Below, piece by piece: positions 1-6,535 of a DNA stretch of 13,736 nucleotides. A model generated the notes under the pieces. It was not told the DNA's origin and did no database searches. It saw only the letters and a list, made by a program, of their open reading frames with translations. Position numbers and translations under genes: made by a program. Source of the stretch: an uncultured bacterium (GTDB lineage: Bacteria > Bacillota > Clostridia > Oscillospirales > Oscillospiraceae). Where the stretch lies: NCBI GenBank assembly GCA_949286295.1, contig CASECK010000100.1, forward strand, positions 1-13,736. Direction: 5' to 3'. Each line of letters starts with the position of its first letter. Position 1 is the first letter of the stretch.

Positions 1-390
1 CAGTGGCTGCGCCAGTTCTCCCCCGACCCCCAGGAGCAGTACCTGCGGGGCTTTCTGGGCCGGATGCTCTTCTCCGGGGACGAGGTGTACAAGCCGGTGA
101 AGGTCCTCTCCGGCGGGGAGAAGGTGCGGTGTATGCTCTCCCGGATGATGCTCTCCGGGGCCAACGTGCTCATGCTGGACCAGCCCACCAACCACCTGGA
201 TTTGGAGTCCATCGCCGCGCTGAACAAGGGGCTGGAGGCGGTCAAGTGCAACGTGCTGCTGGCCTCCCACGACCACCAGCTCATTCAGACGGTGTGCAAC
301 CGCATCTTCGACTTCACCGCCGGCGGGAAACTGGTGGACCGGAAAATGACTTACGACGAGTATCTGGACAGCCAGAAACAACCCCAGTGA
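1..390 (+). CDS. ABC-F family ATPase, C-terminal end (partial)
   Basis: This is the last 129 residues of an ABC-F protein, cut by the left edge of the window; the frame is open from base 1. It shows the end of the second nucleotide-binding domain: signature LSGGEKVR at fragment residues 36-43, Walker B region LMLDQPTNHLD at 57-67, and the switch histidine in ASHD at 88-91. The sequence before the signature (LGRMLFSGDEVYKPVKVLSGGEK) and the tail resemble the YkpA/YbiT branch. ABC-F proteins are soluble and act on the ribosome as translation factors or in antibiotic protection; which role applies here cannot be told. The usual catalytic Glu after the Walker B Asp is Gln (codon CAG at 181-183). 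Glu-to-Gln changes at this place normally trap ABC-F proteins in the ATP-bound form, but this may be normal for the subfamily. The family call is firm; the exact orthologue is not. Confidence 0.93.
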   Translation, partial: QWLRQFSPDPQEQYLRGFLGRMLFSGDEVYKPVKVLSGGEKVRCMLSRMMLSGANVLMLDQPTNHLDLESIAALNKGLEAVKCNVLLASHDHQLIQTVCNRIFDFTAGGKLVDRKMTYDEYLDSQKQPQ

Positions 391-437
391 CCAATACATC
401 AGGGGCGGCCCCGCCGGGGCCGCCCCTGATGTATTGG
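391..437. terminator. Bidirectional terminator hairpin between convergent genes
   Basis: A perfect 22-bp stem (391-412 pairing with 416-437) with a 3-nt GCC loop starts right after the ABC-F stop codon and ends 10 bases before the stop of the opposite-strand gene at 448. The upper stem is GC-only (GGGGCGGCCCC) and the lower stem is AT-rich. No clear T-run follows on either strand, so it is not a textbook intrinsic terminator. Its position between two converging genes makes shared termination or 3'-end protection the best reading. Confidence 0.75.
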
Positions 438-447
438 TATCCGGACA

Positions 448-852
448 TTACCGGGCCTGGGGATAGGACAGCAGCGCGCACAGCTCCCGGCTCAGCTCCT
501 CCCGCTGCTGCTGGCTGTAGCCGCCCTGCCGGAGGTAGCGCCCCTCCCGCTGCTTCAGCTCCAGATAGGCGGGCAGCACGTCTCCATCCCGGAACAGGAG
601 GAAGACCACCTTCCCCTCCAAGGCGCTGTCCGGGGCCAGGGTGCTGCGCAGCATCTCGTCCTCCCGGTAGAAGCGGATGCCGTAGTGCCCGGTCAGCTGG
701 GGCAGCAGCCCCTCCATCCGGGCGGCGTGCTCCCGGGACATGGGGGGACTGAGCGCCAAGCGCTTCACCCCCGCCTGGACCATCTCGCAAAAGCACTCGG
801 TGTACCCCAGCAGGTAGGAAAAGGGGTCAAAGCCTGGAAGGTCTTGGTACAT
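448..852 (-). CDS. Conserved hypothetical small protein
   Basis: This gene encodes 134 residues of unknown function. The start at 852 (MYQDLPGFDPF) is chosen because AAGGAGG lies 8 bases upstream, and a consensus promoter reading into it lies at 887-914. The longer open frame back to 972 would start upstream of that promoter. There is no signal peptide or membrane segment. The N-terminus is mildly hydrophobic and aromatic with two close cysteines (ECFCEM, about residues 19-24). The middle carries a FYREDEMLRSTLAPDS segment followed by a beta-like GKVVFLLFRDGDVLPAYLEL stretch, and the C-terminus is Gln/Glu/Arg-rich and probably helical. It looks like a compact cytoplasmic alpha/beta protein. 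It is monocistronic, with its own promoter and a terminator, and divergent from the phosphate transporter. I do not recognise a named family. Confidence 0.8.
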   Translation of the reverse strand: MYQDLPGFDPFSYLLGYTECFCEMVQAGVKRLALSPPMSREHAARMEGLLPQLTGHYGIRFYREDEMLRSTLAPDSALEGKVVFLLFRDGDVLPAYLELKQREGRYLRQGGYSQQQREELSRELCALLSYPQAR

Positions 853-886
853 GGCGGACGCCTCCTTGTGATAGATGGATAAGGCC

Positions 887-914
887 ATTATACCGGCCAG
901 GCGGCGTTTGTCAA
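887..914 (-). promoter_or_regulatory. Sigma-A type promoter for the hypothetical gene at 448-852
   Basis: Read on the minus strand, TTGACA (909-914) is followed by 16 bases and TATAAT (887-892). Both hexamers are perfect consensus, and the start codon is at 852. The predicted transcript begins near 880, giving a leader of about 28 bases that contains the AAGGAGG site. Confidence 0.88.
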
Positions 915-971
915 GGCGTCCGGGGTGTAAAGAGGGCGTTAAAAACGTGGGAAATTTAGAGGAAATTAGCA

Positions 972-1000
972 TTGAAGCCCGGGGGAGCTTTCAGTATAAT
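972..1000 (+). promoter_or_regulatory. Sigma-A type promoter for the Na/phosphate cotransporter
   Basis: TTGAAG (972-977), a 17-base spacer and TATAAT (995-1000) lie about 60 bases before the start codon at 1061. The predicted transcript starts near 1007. It is arranged back to back with the promoter at 887-914, with only 57 bases between the two -35 boxes. I see no pho-box-like direct repeat in the sequence between them. Confidence 0.82.
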
Positions 1001-1060
1001 AGGGGATGAGAGAGAAAACAGACGGGCCGGCCCGCGGCCGCGAAAGGATTTGGGGGAGAG

Positions 1061-2704
1061 ATGGAGCTTTCCAATTTGATTGCCCTGTTGGGCGGACTGG
1101 CGCTGTTCCTGTACGGGATGCAGATGACCAGCTCCGGGCTGGAGGCCGCCGCCGGCGACCGGATGAAGACCCTGTTGGAGAAGCTGACCGCCAACCGGTT
1201 TATGGGAATCCTGGTGGGCGCGGGCATCACCGCGGCCATCCAGTCTTCCTCGGCCACCACCGTTATGGTGGTGGGGTTTGTCAACGCCGGGATGATGACC
1301 CTCAATCAGGCGGTGTGGATCATCATGGGGGCCAATATCGGCACCACCATCACCGGTATCCTGGTCTCCCTGGATATGGGGGCCGTCGCCCCCCTGTTCG
1401 CCTTTGTGGGGGTGGCCATGACCATCTTCCTCAAAAGGCCCCGTATCCAGCACGTGGGTCAGATTTTAGCCGGCCTGGGGGTGCTGTTCATCGGCATGGA
1501 CATGATGAGCGCCTCCATGTCCCCCCTGCGGGAGTCCCAGACCTTTATCCAGCTGGTGTCCAACTTCTCCAACCCCATTGTGGGCATCCTGGTGGGGGCG
1601 GCCTTCACCGCCGTTATTCAGTCCTCCGCCGCCGCGGTGGGCATTGTCCAGACCCTGGCCGCCGCCGGGGTGATTCCCTTTGCCAGCGGGGCCTTCGTGC
1701 TCTTCGGCACCAACATCGGCACCTGCGTCACCGCGGTGCTGGCCTCCATCGGCACCAACCGCAACGCCCGCCGGGCCACCATCATCCACCTGATGTTCAA
1801 CGTAATCGGCACCGCCATTTTCACCGTGGTGGTGCTGGCCTTCCCGCTGACGGAGCTGATTGCCTCGGTGGTGGACGCCCCCAAGGCCCAGATTGCCGCC
1901 ATGCACACCATCTTCAACATCGGCACCACCCTGATTTTGCTGCCTGTGGGCAACTATCTGGCCAAGCTGGCCGTGCTCATCCTGCCAGAGCAGGCCCGGG
2001 AGCGGGCGGAGGGGGAGATGCACCTGGAGTATCTGACCCCCGTCGTCTCCGGTGGCCGGGAGGGCGGCCTGGGCCTGTCCGCCATTGTGGTGGACCAGCT
2101 GCGCCATGAGCTGCACCGGATGCTGGTCATGGCCCGGGACAATGTGGGCGCCGGCTTTGACGCGGTGCTGGCCCGGGACCCGGAGCAGCTGGAGGCGGTG
2201 GAGCAGCGGGAGGAGTATATTGACTTTCTGAACCGGGAGATATCCCGGTATGTGTCCCACCTGATTTCCCTGGAGACCAACGAGCGGGATTCCAAGGTGG
2301 TCAGCAGCTTCTTCACTATTGCCGGCAATATCGAGCGCATCGGCGACCACGCGGACAACCTGGCCGGCTACACCAGGATGCTGGTGGCCAAGGACATCCA
2401 CTTTTCCAGCCTGGCGCAGCAAGAGGTGCAGACCATGCGCGCGGTGTCGCTGGAGGCGGCCTCCGCCCTGCTGGACAGCGCCGCCGGAGAGGTGGAGTGG
2501 CTGTCCGACGTGGCCGCCATCGAGCAGCGAATTGACGATTTGACCGACGAGTACCGCCGCAACCAGCTGGTGCGGATGCGGGAGGGGCTGTGCTCCGACG
2601 AGGCCTGCATCCTCTACTCCGAGCTGCTCACCGACTTTGAGCGTATCGGCGACCATGTGCTGAACATCGCCCAGGAGCTGACCAAGGCGGGCAGCACCCT
2701 GTGA
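1061..2704 (+). CDS. Na/Pi cotransporter family protein with PhoU domain
   Basis: This 547-residue inner-membrane protein of the NptA/YjbB type moves phosphate with sodium. The N-terminal half (about 1-310) is hydrophobic and holds the duplicated transport core: QSSSATT at residues 61-67 and its partner QSSAAAVG at 187-194, plus GANIGTT at 90-96 and GTNIGTC at 216-222. The C-terminal part (about 340-545) is a soluble helical PhoU-like domain with the paired ERIGDH motifs typical of PhoU. The length fits the two-domain clostridial and YjbB-like family. The start is set by the purine-rich GGGGGAGAG just upstream and by the hydrophobic first helix beginning at once. The next gene follows after 52 bases with no terminator, so the two are probably co-transcribed. 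In some homologues the direction of transport (uptake or export) is unsettled, and the sequence does not decide it. Confidence 0.95.
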   Translation: MELSNLIALLGGLALFLYGMQMTSSGLEAAAGDRMKTLLEKLTANRFMGILVGAGITAAIQSSSATTVMVVGFVNAGMMTLNQAVWIIMGANIGTTITGILVSLDMGAVAPLFAFVGVAMTIFLKRPRIQHVGQILAGLGVLFIGMDMMSASMSPLRESQTFIQLVSNFSNPIVGILVGAAFTAVIQSSAAAVGIVQTLAAAGVIPFASGAFVLFGTNIGTCVTAVLASIGTNRNARRATIIHLMFNVIGTAIFTVVVLAFPLTELIASVVDAPKAQIAAMHTIFNIGTTLILLPVGNYLAKLAVLILPEQARERAEGEMHLEYLTPVVSGGREGGLGLSAIVVDQLRHELHRMLVMARDNVGAGFDAVLARDPEQLEAVEQREEYIDFLNREISRYVSHLISLETNERDSKVVSSFFTIAGNIERIGDHADNLAGYTRMLVAKDIHFSSLAQQEVQTMRAVSLEAASALLDSAAGEVEWLSDVAAIEQRIDDLTDEYRRNQLVRMREGLCSDEACILYSELLTDFERIGDHVLNIAQELTKAGSTL

Positions 2705-2756
2705 GGCACATGGCCGGGGCGGCAAGAGGAATATACAGACGCGGGGAGGCGGAGAG

Positions 2757-3770
2757 ATGACCTATCAGGAGATGCTGGACCATGCCCGGACGTGCAGCGG
2801 CCCGTACTGCAGGGCCTGCCCGGTGTGCAACGGGCGGGCCTGCGGCAGCAGCGTGCCCGGCCCCGGGGCCAAGGGGACCGGGACGGTGGCCATCCGCAAC
2901 TATGAGGCCTGGCAGGAGGTGTGCCTGAACCTGGACACCATCTGCGAGAACCGGCCGGTGGACACCCGCTTTACCCTCTTTGGCCACACCTATGCCCTGC
3001 CCGTGTTCGCCGGGCCGGTGGGGGCGGTGAAGCTGCACTACGGGGACAAGTTCACCGACCAGGAGTACAACAGCATTCTGGTCCCCGCCTGCGCCCAGGC
3101 GGGCATCGCCGCCTTCACCGGCGACGGGACGGACCCGGAAGTCTTCGCGGCGGCGGCCCGGGTCATCGGCGGCAGCGGCGGGCTGGGGGTGCCCACGGTG
3201 AAGCCCTGGGACCGGGACACCATTTTCGCCAAGATAGACGCGGCAAAAGCCGCCGGCGCCCGGATGTTCGCCATGGATATCGACGCGTCCGGGCTGCCCT
3301 TCCTGAAGGGGCGGACGCCCCCTGCCGGCCCCAAGACGGTGGCGCAGCTGCGGGAGATTATCCAGTACGCGCAGCTGCCCTTCCTGCTCAAGGGCATCAT
3401 GACCGTCCGGGGCGCCCGGAAGGCCCTGGAGGCCGGGGCCGCGGGCATTGTGGTGTCCAACCACGGGGGCCGGGTCCAGGACGGGACGCCCGCCACCGCC
3501 GCAGTGCTGCCCGGCATTGCCCAGGCGGTGAAGGGGCGGATGGCTGTCCTGGTGGACGGGGGCATCCGCACGGGGGTGGACGTGTTCCGGGCCCTGGCCC
3601 TGGGGGCGGACGCCTGCCTGCTGGCCCGGCCCTATGTCACCGCCGTCTACGGCGGCGGGGCCGAGGGAGTGGCGCTGCTCACCGAAAAGCTCCGGGGCGA
3701 GTTAGAGGACACCATGGCCATGTGCGGGGTCCACTCCCTGGAGGAGATTGGCCCGGAGGCGCTGGCCTGA
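2757..3770 (+). CDS. FMN-dependent alpha-hydroxy-acid oxidoreductase with N-terminal Cys cluster
   Basis: This 337-residue TIM-barrel flavoenzyme belongs to the lactate oxidase/glycolate oxidase/L-lactate dehydrogenase superfamily, which oxidises 2-hydroxy acids to 2-keto acids using FMN. Visible motifs are LKGI with the FMN-binding Lys (K212), SNHGGR with the catalytic His (H236) and substrate-binding Arg (R239), and DGGIR (267-271) for the FMN phosphate. The second phosphate loop reads LLARPY instead of the usual GRP. The conserved GRR segment of classical members is not evident near residue 180, where AMDIDASG is found instead, so the substrate may differ. The N-terminus carries C13, C18, C21, C24 and C29, which suggests a bound metal or Fe-S cluster. 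A GGGGAGG site lies about 8 bases before the start. It is second in a probable operon with the phosphate transporter, but the metabolic link is not obvious. The family is sure; the substrate is unknown. Confidence 0.92.
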   Translation: MTYQEMLDHARTCSGPYCRACPVCNGRACGSSVPGPGAKGTGTVAIRNYEAWQEVCLNLDTICENRPVDTRFTLFGHTYALPVFAGPVGAVKLHYGDKFTDQEYNSILVPACAQAGIAAFTGDGTDPEVFAAAARVIGGSGGLGVPTVKPWDRDTIFAKIDAAKAAGARMFAMDIDASGLPFLKGRTPPAGPKTVAQLREIIQYAQLPFLLKGIMTVRGARKALEAGAAGIVVSNHGGRVQDGTPATAAVLPGIAQAVKGRMAVLVDGGIRTGVDVFRALALGADACLLARPYVTAVYGGGAEGVALLTEKLRGELEDTMAMCGVHSLEEIGPEALA

Positions 3771-3785
3771 GGGGCATTCCGGCAC

Positions 3786-3827
3786 AAAAATCCCGCCCGC
3801 TTCCCGAGGGGAGCGGGCGGGATTTTT
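3786..3827. terminator. Bidirectional intrinsic terminator
   Basis: The stem AAAAATCCCGCCCGCT (3786-3801) pairs perfectly with 3812-3827, capped by a small CG-rich loop. T-runs are present on both strands (TTTTTT at 3823-3828, and the complement of the A-run at 3786-3790). It lies between the stop of the FMN enzyme (3770) and the stop of rpsR (3832), so it serves both converging transcripts. Confidence 0.95.
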
Positions 3828-3831
3828 TGTG

Positions 3832-4077
3832 TCAGTCGGTGACGTAGGGCAGCAGGGCAATCTGACGGGCGCGCTTAATGGCCTCGGTCAGCTGGCGCTG
3901 ATGCATGGCGCAGGTGCCGGTGGTGCGGCGGGGCAAAATCTTGGCCCGCTCGGACGTAAAGCGGCGCAGCTTGGCGGCGTCCTTGTAGTCAATCATCTCC
4001 ACCTTGTCGGCGCAGAAGGCGCACACCTTGCGGCGCTTGCGGCCCCGGGGCGCCCGGTTATCGTGTTCCATAGCCAT
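3832..4077 (-). CDS. rpsR: 30S ribosomal protein S18 (zinc-ribbon form)
   Basis: This 81-residue protein of the small ribosomal subunit platform binds next to S6. The core IDYKDAAKLRRFTSERAKILPRR (written with the family) and the end IKRARQIALLPYV are diagnostic. CAFC at 19-22 and CAMH at 56-59 form a likely four-ligand zinc site, so this is the C+ version; Bacillus S18 lacks these ligands. An AAGGAGG site 8 bases upstream of the ATG at 4077 supports this start over the internal Met at residue 3. It is the last gene of the rpsF-ssb-rpsR operon, 38 bases after ssb, and ends at the terminator at 3786-3827. Confidence 0.98.
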   Translation of the reverse strand: MAMEHDNRAPRGRKRRKVCAFCADKVEMIDYKDAAKLRRFTSERAKILPRRTTGTCAMHQRQLTEAIKRARQIALLPYVTD

Positions 4078-4115
4078 GGCTTAAACCTCCTTTTTGCGAC
4101 CTGTTCCGGTCAAAG

Positions 4116-4580
4116 TCAAAACGGCAGCTCGCCGTCGTCGTTGGTCAGCTCGGCAAACTGGTCCGCCTCGTGGCCGGCGGAGCCGTAGCCAGAGGAAGCG
4201 GGGGCGGAGTAGCCGCCCTGGCTGAAGCCGGAGGCGTAGCCGCCCCCGTCGCCCTCCCGCTTGGAGTCGCCGAAGTAGACGTTGTCCGCCACCACCTCGG
4301 CCGAGCGGCGCTTGCCGCCCTCCTTATCGGTCCAGTCGCGAATCTGAAGCCGGCCCTCCACCACGGCCATGCGGCCCTTGGTGAAGTAGCGGCTGACGAA
4401 TTCCGCGGTCTGACGCCAGGCCACCACGTCGATAAAATCGGTGGTGCGCTCACCGGTGGACTTGTCCTTGAAGTCCCGGTCCACAGCCAGGGAGAAGGAG
4501 GCCACCGGGGTGCCCGTCTGGGTTCGCCGCAGCTCGGGGTCGCGGGTCAGGCGGCCCATGATGAAAATCTTGTTGAGCAT
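4116..4580 (-). CDS. ssb: Single-stranded DNA-binding protein
   Basis: This 154-residue SSB coats single-stranded DNA in replication, recombination and repair. The OB-fold covers about residues 1-105, beginning MLNKIFIMGRLTRDPELR and including the conserved AWRQTAEF and VEGRLQIRDW segments. A Gly/Ser/Tyr-rich disordered linker follows (about 115-140). The tail DDGELPF is the acidic tip that recruits partner proteins. The ATG at 4580 is preceded by an AAGGGGG site. Its place between rpsF and rpsR is the standard Firmicutes arrangement, 13 bases downstream of rpsF, and expression is probably tied to that of the ribosomal proteins. Confidence 0.98.
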   Translation of the reverse strand: MLNKIFIMGRLTRDPELRRTQTGTPVASFSLAVDRDFKDKSTGERTTDFIDVVAWRQTAEFVSRYFTKGRMAVVEGRLQIRDWTDKEGGKRRSAEVVADNVYFGDSKREGDGGGYASGFSQGGYSAPASSGYGSAGHEADQFAELTNDDGELPF

Positions 4581-4593
4581 CTGAAGTACCCCC

Positions 4594-4890
4594 TTACTGG
4601 TCCTTGCAGACGATCATGGAGCGCATCACGCCGTCGGTGATCCGGAAGATACGGTCCAGCTCGGCGGGGATGGCGGCGGCGGCGGTGAAGGTCATCAGGA
4701 CGTAGTAGCCTTCGGTCAGGTCGTTGATGGGATAGGCCAGCCGGCGCTTGCCCCACTGGTCAATCTCAGAGACGGTCCCGTTGGCCTCGACCACGGCCTT
4801 GAACTTCTCCACCATGGAGGCAATCTGCTCCTCGCTCAGGTCGGGCTGCAGGATGTAGACGGCCTCGTAGTTGGCGTTGATTTTTGCCAT
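4594..4890 (-). CDS. rpsF: 30S ribosomal protein S6
   Basis: This 98-residue S6 protein of the small subunit partners S18. The typical N-terminus NYEAVYILQPDLSEEQ and the central QWGKRRLAYPINDLTEGYYVLM identify it. The start at 4890 (MAKINANYE) is chosen because AAGGAGGTG lies directly upstream and because family length is 95-100 residues. The frame stays open upstream to 4965, but that part is the untranslated leader lying between the promoter (4978-5005) and the ATG. It is the first gene of the leftward operon with ssb and rpsR. Confidence 0.98.
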   Translation of the reverse strand: MAKINANYEAVYILQPDLSEEQIASMVEKFKAVVEANGTVSEIDQWGKRRLAYPINDLTEGYYVLMTFTAAAAIPAELDRIFRITDGVMRSMIVCKDQ

Positions 4891-4917
4891 GTTTTTGCAC
4901 CTCCTTATGGACATATG

Positions 4918-4939
4918 GCCCCCGGACTGGCCCAGGGGC
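4918..4939 (-). promoter_or_regulatory. Candidate S6:S18 autoregulatory hairpin in the rpsF leader
   Basis: The roughly 80-nt rpsF leader contains a hairpin on the minus strand with GCCCC pairing with GGGGC and a loop carrying CCAGTCCG, so a CCG triplet sits on the 3' side next to the stem. Known rpsF leaders in many bacteria bind the S6:S18 complex through a hairpin with a conserved CCG. The match here is by eye only and is tentative; the upstream CCTG/CAGG pairing could be part of the same fold. Confidence 0.35.
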
Positions 4940-4977
4940 AAGGAAACGGCTGCCTGTGGATACAAGCAGGCTTAATT

Positions 4978-5005
4978 ATTATACTGAAATTCCCGGGTTT
5001 GTCAA
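4978..5005 (-). promoter_or_regulatory. Sigma-A type promoter for rpsF-ssb-rpsR
   Basis: On the minus strand, TTGACA (5000-5005), a 16-base spacer and TATAAT (4978-4983) are both perfect hexamers. Transcription should start near 4971, leaving a leader of about 80 bases before the rpsF ATG. Such a strong promoter suits a ribosomal protein operon. Confidence 0.9.
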
Positions 5006-5111
5006 GCGGTGGAAGAAAGTTTTGTGACCTTTGTCCCGGCGTGGGTTCCATCCTGCGGGAATCTTAACGGCCCGCTTACATCAATTCACAATTTATTCAC
5101 AATCCCTTGCC

Positions 5112-5140
5112 TGGACACCGGGCGGAGGCGGGAGGATAAT
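5112..5140 (+). promoter_or_regulatory. Likely promoter for gltS
   Basis: TGGACA (5112-5117), a 17-base spacer and GATAAT (5135-5140) point to gltS, with a transcript start near 5147 and a leader of about 125 bases. Each hexamer differs from consensus by one base. The AT-rich stretch at 5070-5105 upstream may help RNA polymerase binding. Confidence 0.65.
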
Positions 5141-5185
5141 GAACCCCGGCAGACAGTGTGCGCTTCCGGGCTGCGGCTCCTGCCG

Positions 5186-5232
5186 CGGCGTCCGGCCCTC
5201 CCGGTGTTCCGGCAGAGGGAGAGGGGACGCCG
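5186..5232 (+). promoter_or_regulatory. Structured 5' leader of gltS
   Basis: Three nested stems are visible in the untranslated region: CGGCGTCC (5186-5193) with GGACGCCG (5225-5232), CCCTC (5196-5200) with GAGGG (5215-5219), and CCGG-TGTT-CCGG at 5201-5212. No T-run follows, so it is not an intrinsic terminator. It ends about 28 bases before the GGGAGG ribosome binding site. Its role is unknown: it may set mRNA stability, bind a protein or be part of a sensor. No known riboswitch class is recognised. Confidence 0.45.
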
Positions 5233-5271
5233 GTTCCGCGGGTAGAATCTGAATGTAATGGGAGGGTTTTT

Positions 5272-6477
5272 ATGCTGGAAATTTCTTTTGATGTCATGCA
5301 GAGCGCGGCCATCGCCGCGCTGGTGGCCATGGTGGGGCGCGCCATTGTCAAGCGGGTGCGCCTGTTTCAGACCTACTGTGTTCCGGGCGTTGTGGTGGCC
5401 GGCCTGATGGTCAGCTTTGTGCTGGGTATCCTGCGGGGCGCTGACATCCTGGCGGTCGAGTTTGACGTGGCCATTCTGAAGGAGTGGTTCATGGACATCT
5501 TCTTTACCGGCGTGGGTCTGACCGCCTCCTGGAAGCTGATCAAGCAGGGCGGCAAGGTGTGTATCGGCATCGCGGTGACCACCATCGGCCTGATTTTGGG
5601 CCAGGACATTCTGGGCGTTGCCCTGACGGTGCCGCTGGGGCTGCATCCCCTACAGGGAATCGGCCTGGGCTCCCTGTCCCTGATGGGCGGCGTGGGCACC
5701 TCCAGCGCCATCGCCCCCAGCTATGAGGCCCTGGGCGCGGAGAACGCCGTGGAGCTGGCCGTGCTGTGCGCCACCTTCGGCATGGTGTTTGCCAGCCTGT
5801 GCGGCGGCCCCGTGGCCCGGATGCTCATCAAGCGGCACAACCTCCGGGGGGAGGAGCGCGCCCTGGAGGCGGGCAGTCAGGAGGTCACCGCGCTGGACAA
5901 TAAGAAGCTGCTGGCCAGCGTGTGCCTGATTATCGTCTCCGCCGGACTGGGCTCCTACATCGCCATTCTGGCCGGCTACGTCCCCATGATTGAGTTCCCC
6001 TACTTCATCGGCTGCATGATTGGCGGCATCATCGTCCGGAATATCCTGGATGCGGTCCATGTGGAGGTCCGGGCCCAGGAGCTGGACGCCTTTGGCGACA
6101 TCTGCCTGGAGATTTTCCTGGGCATGACCATGATGACCATCGACGTGACCAAGGTGGCCGACGCCATCGGCCCCTTCGTCGTCATCTTTGCCGCGCAGGT
6201 GGTCTTTACCTGCCTGTGGTGCTACTTTGTCACCTTCCGGGCCTGCGGAAGCAACTATGACGCCGCCGTCATCGTGGCCGGGCACATCGGCATGGGCCTG
6301 GGCAACGGACCCAATACGATGGCCAACGAGAAGGCCGTCATGGCCGAGCACGGCTTCTCCAAGGTGGGCTGGGTGGTCTACCCGCCCTTCGGGCTGCTGG
6401 TGCTGGACATCTTCAACCCCATCTTCTGCTCGGTCATCGGCCGTCCGCTCACCGCGCTGTTCGGACTGCTGCCCTGA
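5272..6477 (+). CDS. gltS: Sodium/glutamate symporter GltS
   Basis: This 401-residue membrane protein is the same length as E. coli GltS and imports glutamate with sodium. It has two inverted halves, each with a re-entrant loop motif: SLMGGVGTSSAIAPSYEALG around 136-155 followed by ELAVLCATFGMVF and GGPVAR (178-183), and in the second half AGHIGMGLGNGPNTMAN. A charged cytoplasmic linker (about 186-212) divides the halves. The ATG at 5272 is preceded by GGGAGG and begins the first hydrophobic helix; the longer open frame back to 5158 runs through a structured leader and is rejected. The first motif reads GGVGTSSA where E. coli has GGHGTGAA, so substrate preference could differ somewhat. It is monocistronic with its own promoter and terminator. 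Confidence 0.92.
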   Translation: MLEISFDVMQSAAIAALVAMVGRAIVKRVRLFQTYCVPGVVVAGLMVSFVLGILRGADILAVEFDVAILKEWFMDIFFTGVGLTASWKLIKQGGKVCIGIAVTTIGLILGQDILGVALTVPLGLHPLQGIGLGSLSLMGGVGTSSAIAPSYEALGAENAVELAVLCATFGMVFASLCGGPVARMLIKRHNLRGEERALEAGSQEVTALDNKKLLASVCLIIVSAGLGSYIAILAGYVPMIEFPYFIGCMIGGIIVRNILDAVHVEVRAQELDAFGDICLEIFLGMTMMTIDVTKVADAIGPFVVIFAAQVVFTCLWCYFVTFRACGSNYDAAVIVAGHIGMGLGNGPNTMANEKAVMAEHGFSKVGWVVYPPFGLLVLDIFNPIFCSVIGRPLTALFGLLP

Positions 6478-6497
6478 GGAGAGACCGCCTGGAAGCC

Positions 6498-6523
6498 CCC
6501 GGAGCGCCCCGCGGCGCTCCGGG
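6498..6523. terminator. Terminator hairpin between gltS and the convergent membrane protein gene
   Basis: An 11-bp perfect GC-rich stem, CCCGGAGCGCC (6498-6508) with GGCGCTCCGGG (6513-6523), has a CCGC loop. ATTTTC follows on the plus strand, a short T-run. It lies 20 bases after the gltS stop and 12 bases from the stop of the opposing gene at 6536. Termination of gltS is likely; on the minus strand the U-tract is lacking. Confidence 0.82.
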
Positions 6524-6535
6524 ATTTTCATGCCC

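Noticed and set aside
1466..2725. Long minus-strand open frame (419 codons) opposite the phosphate transporter
   Set aside because: It is rich in His, Gly and Gln, as expected from the antisense of GC-rich coding DNA, with no homology; the plus strand carries a clear transporter.
4891..4965. N-terminal extension of rpsF
   Set aside because: AAGGAGGTG lies directly before the Met at 4890, and S6 proteins are about 95-100 residues; the extension is leader RNA.
5158..5271. Upstream extension of gltS
   Set aside because: The residues are Arg/Ala/Pro-rich with no membrane character; the ATG at 5272 has a GGGAGG site and gives the family length of 401.
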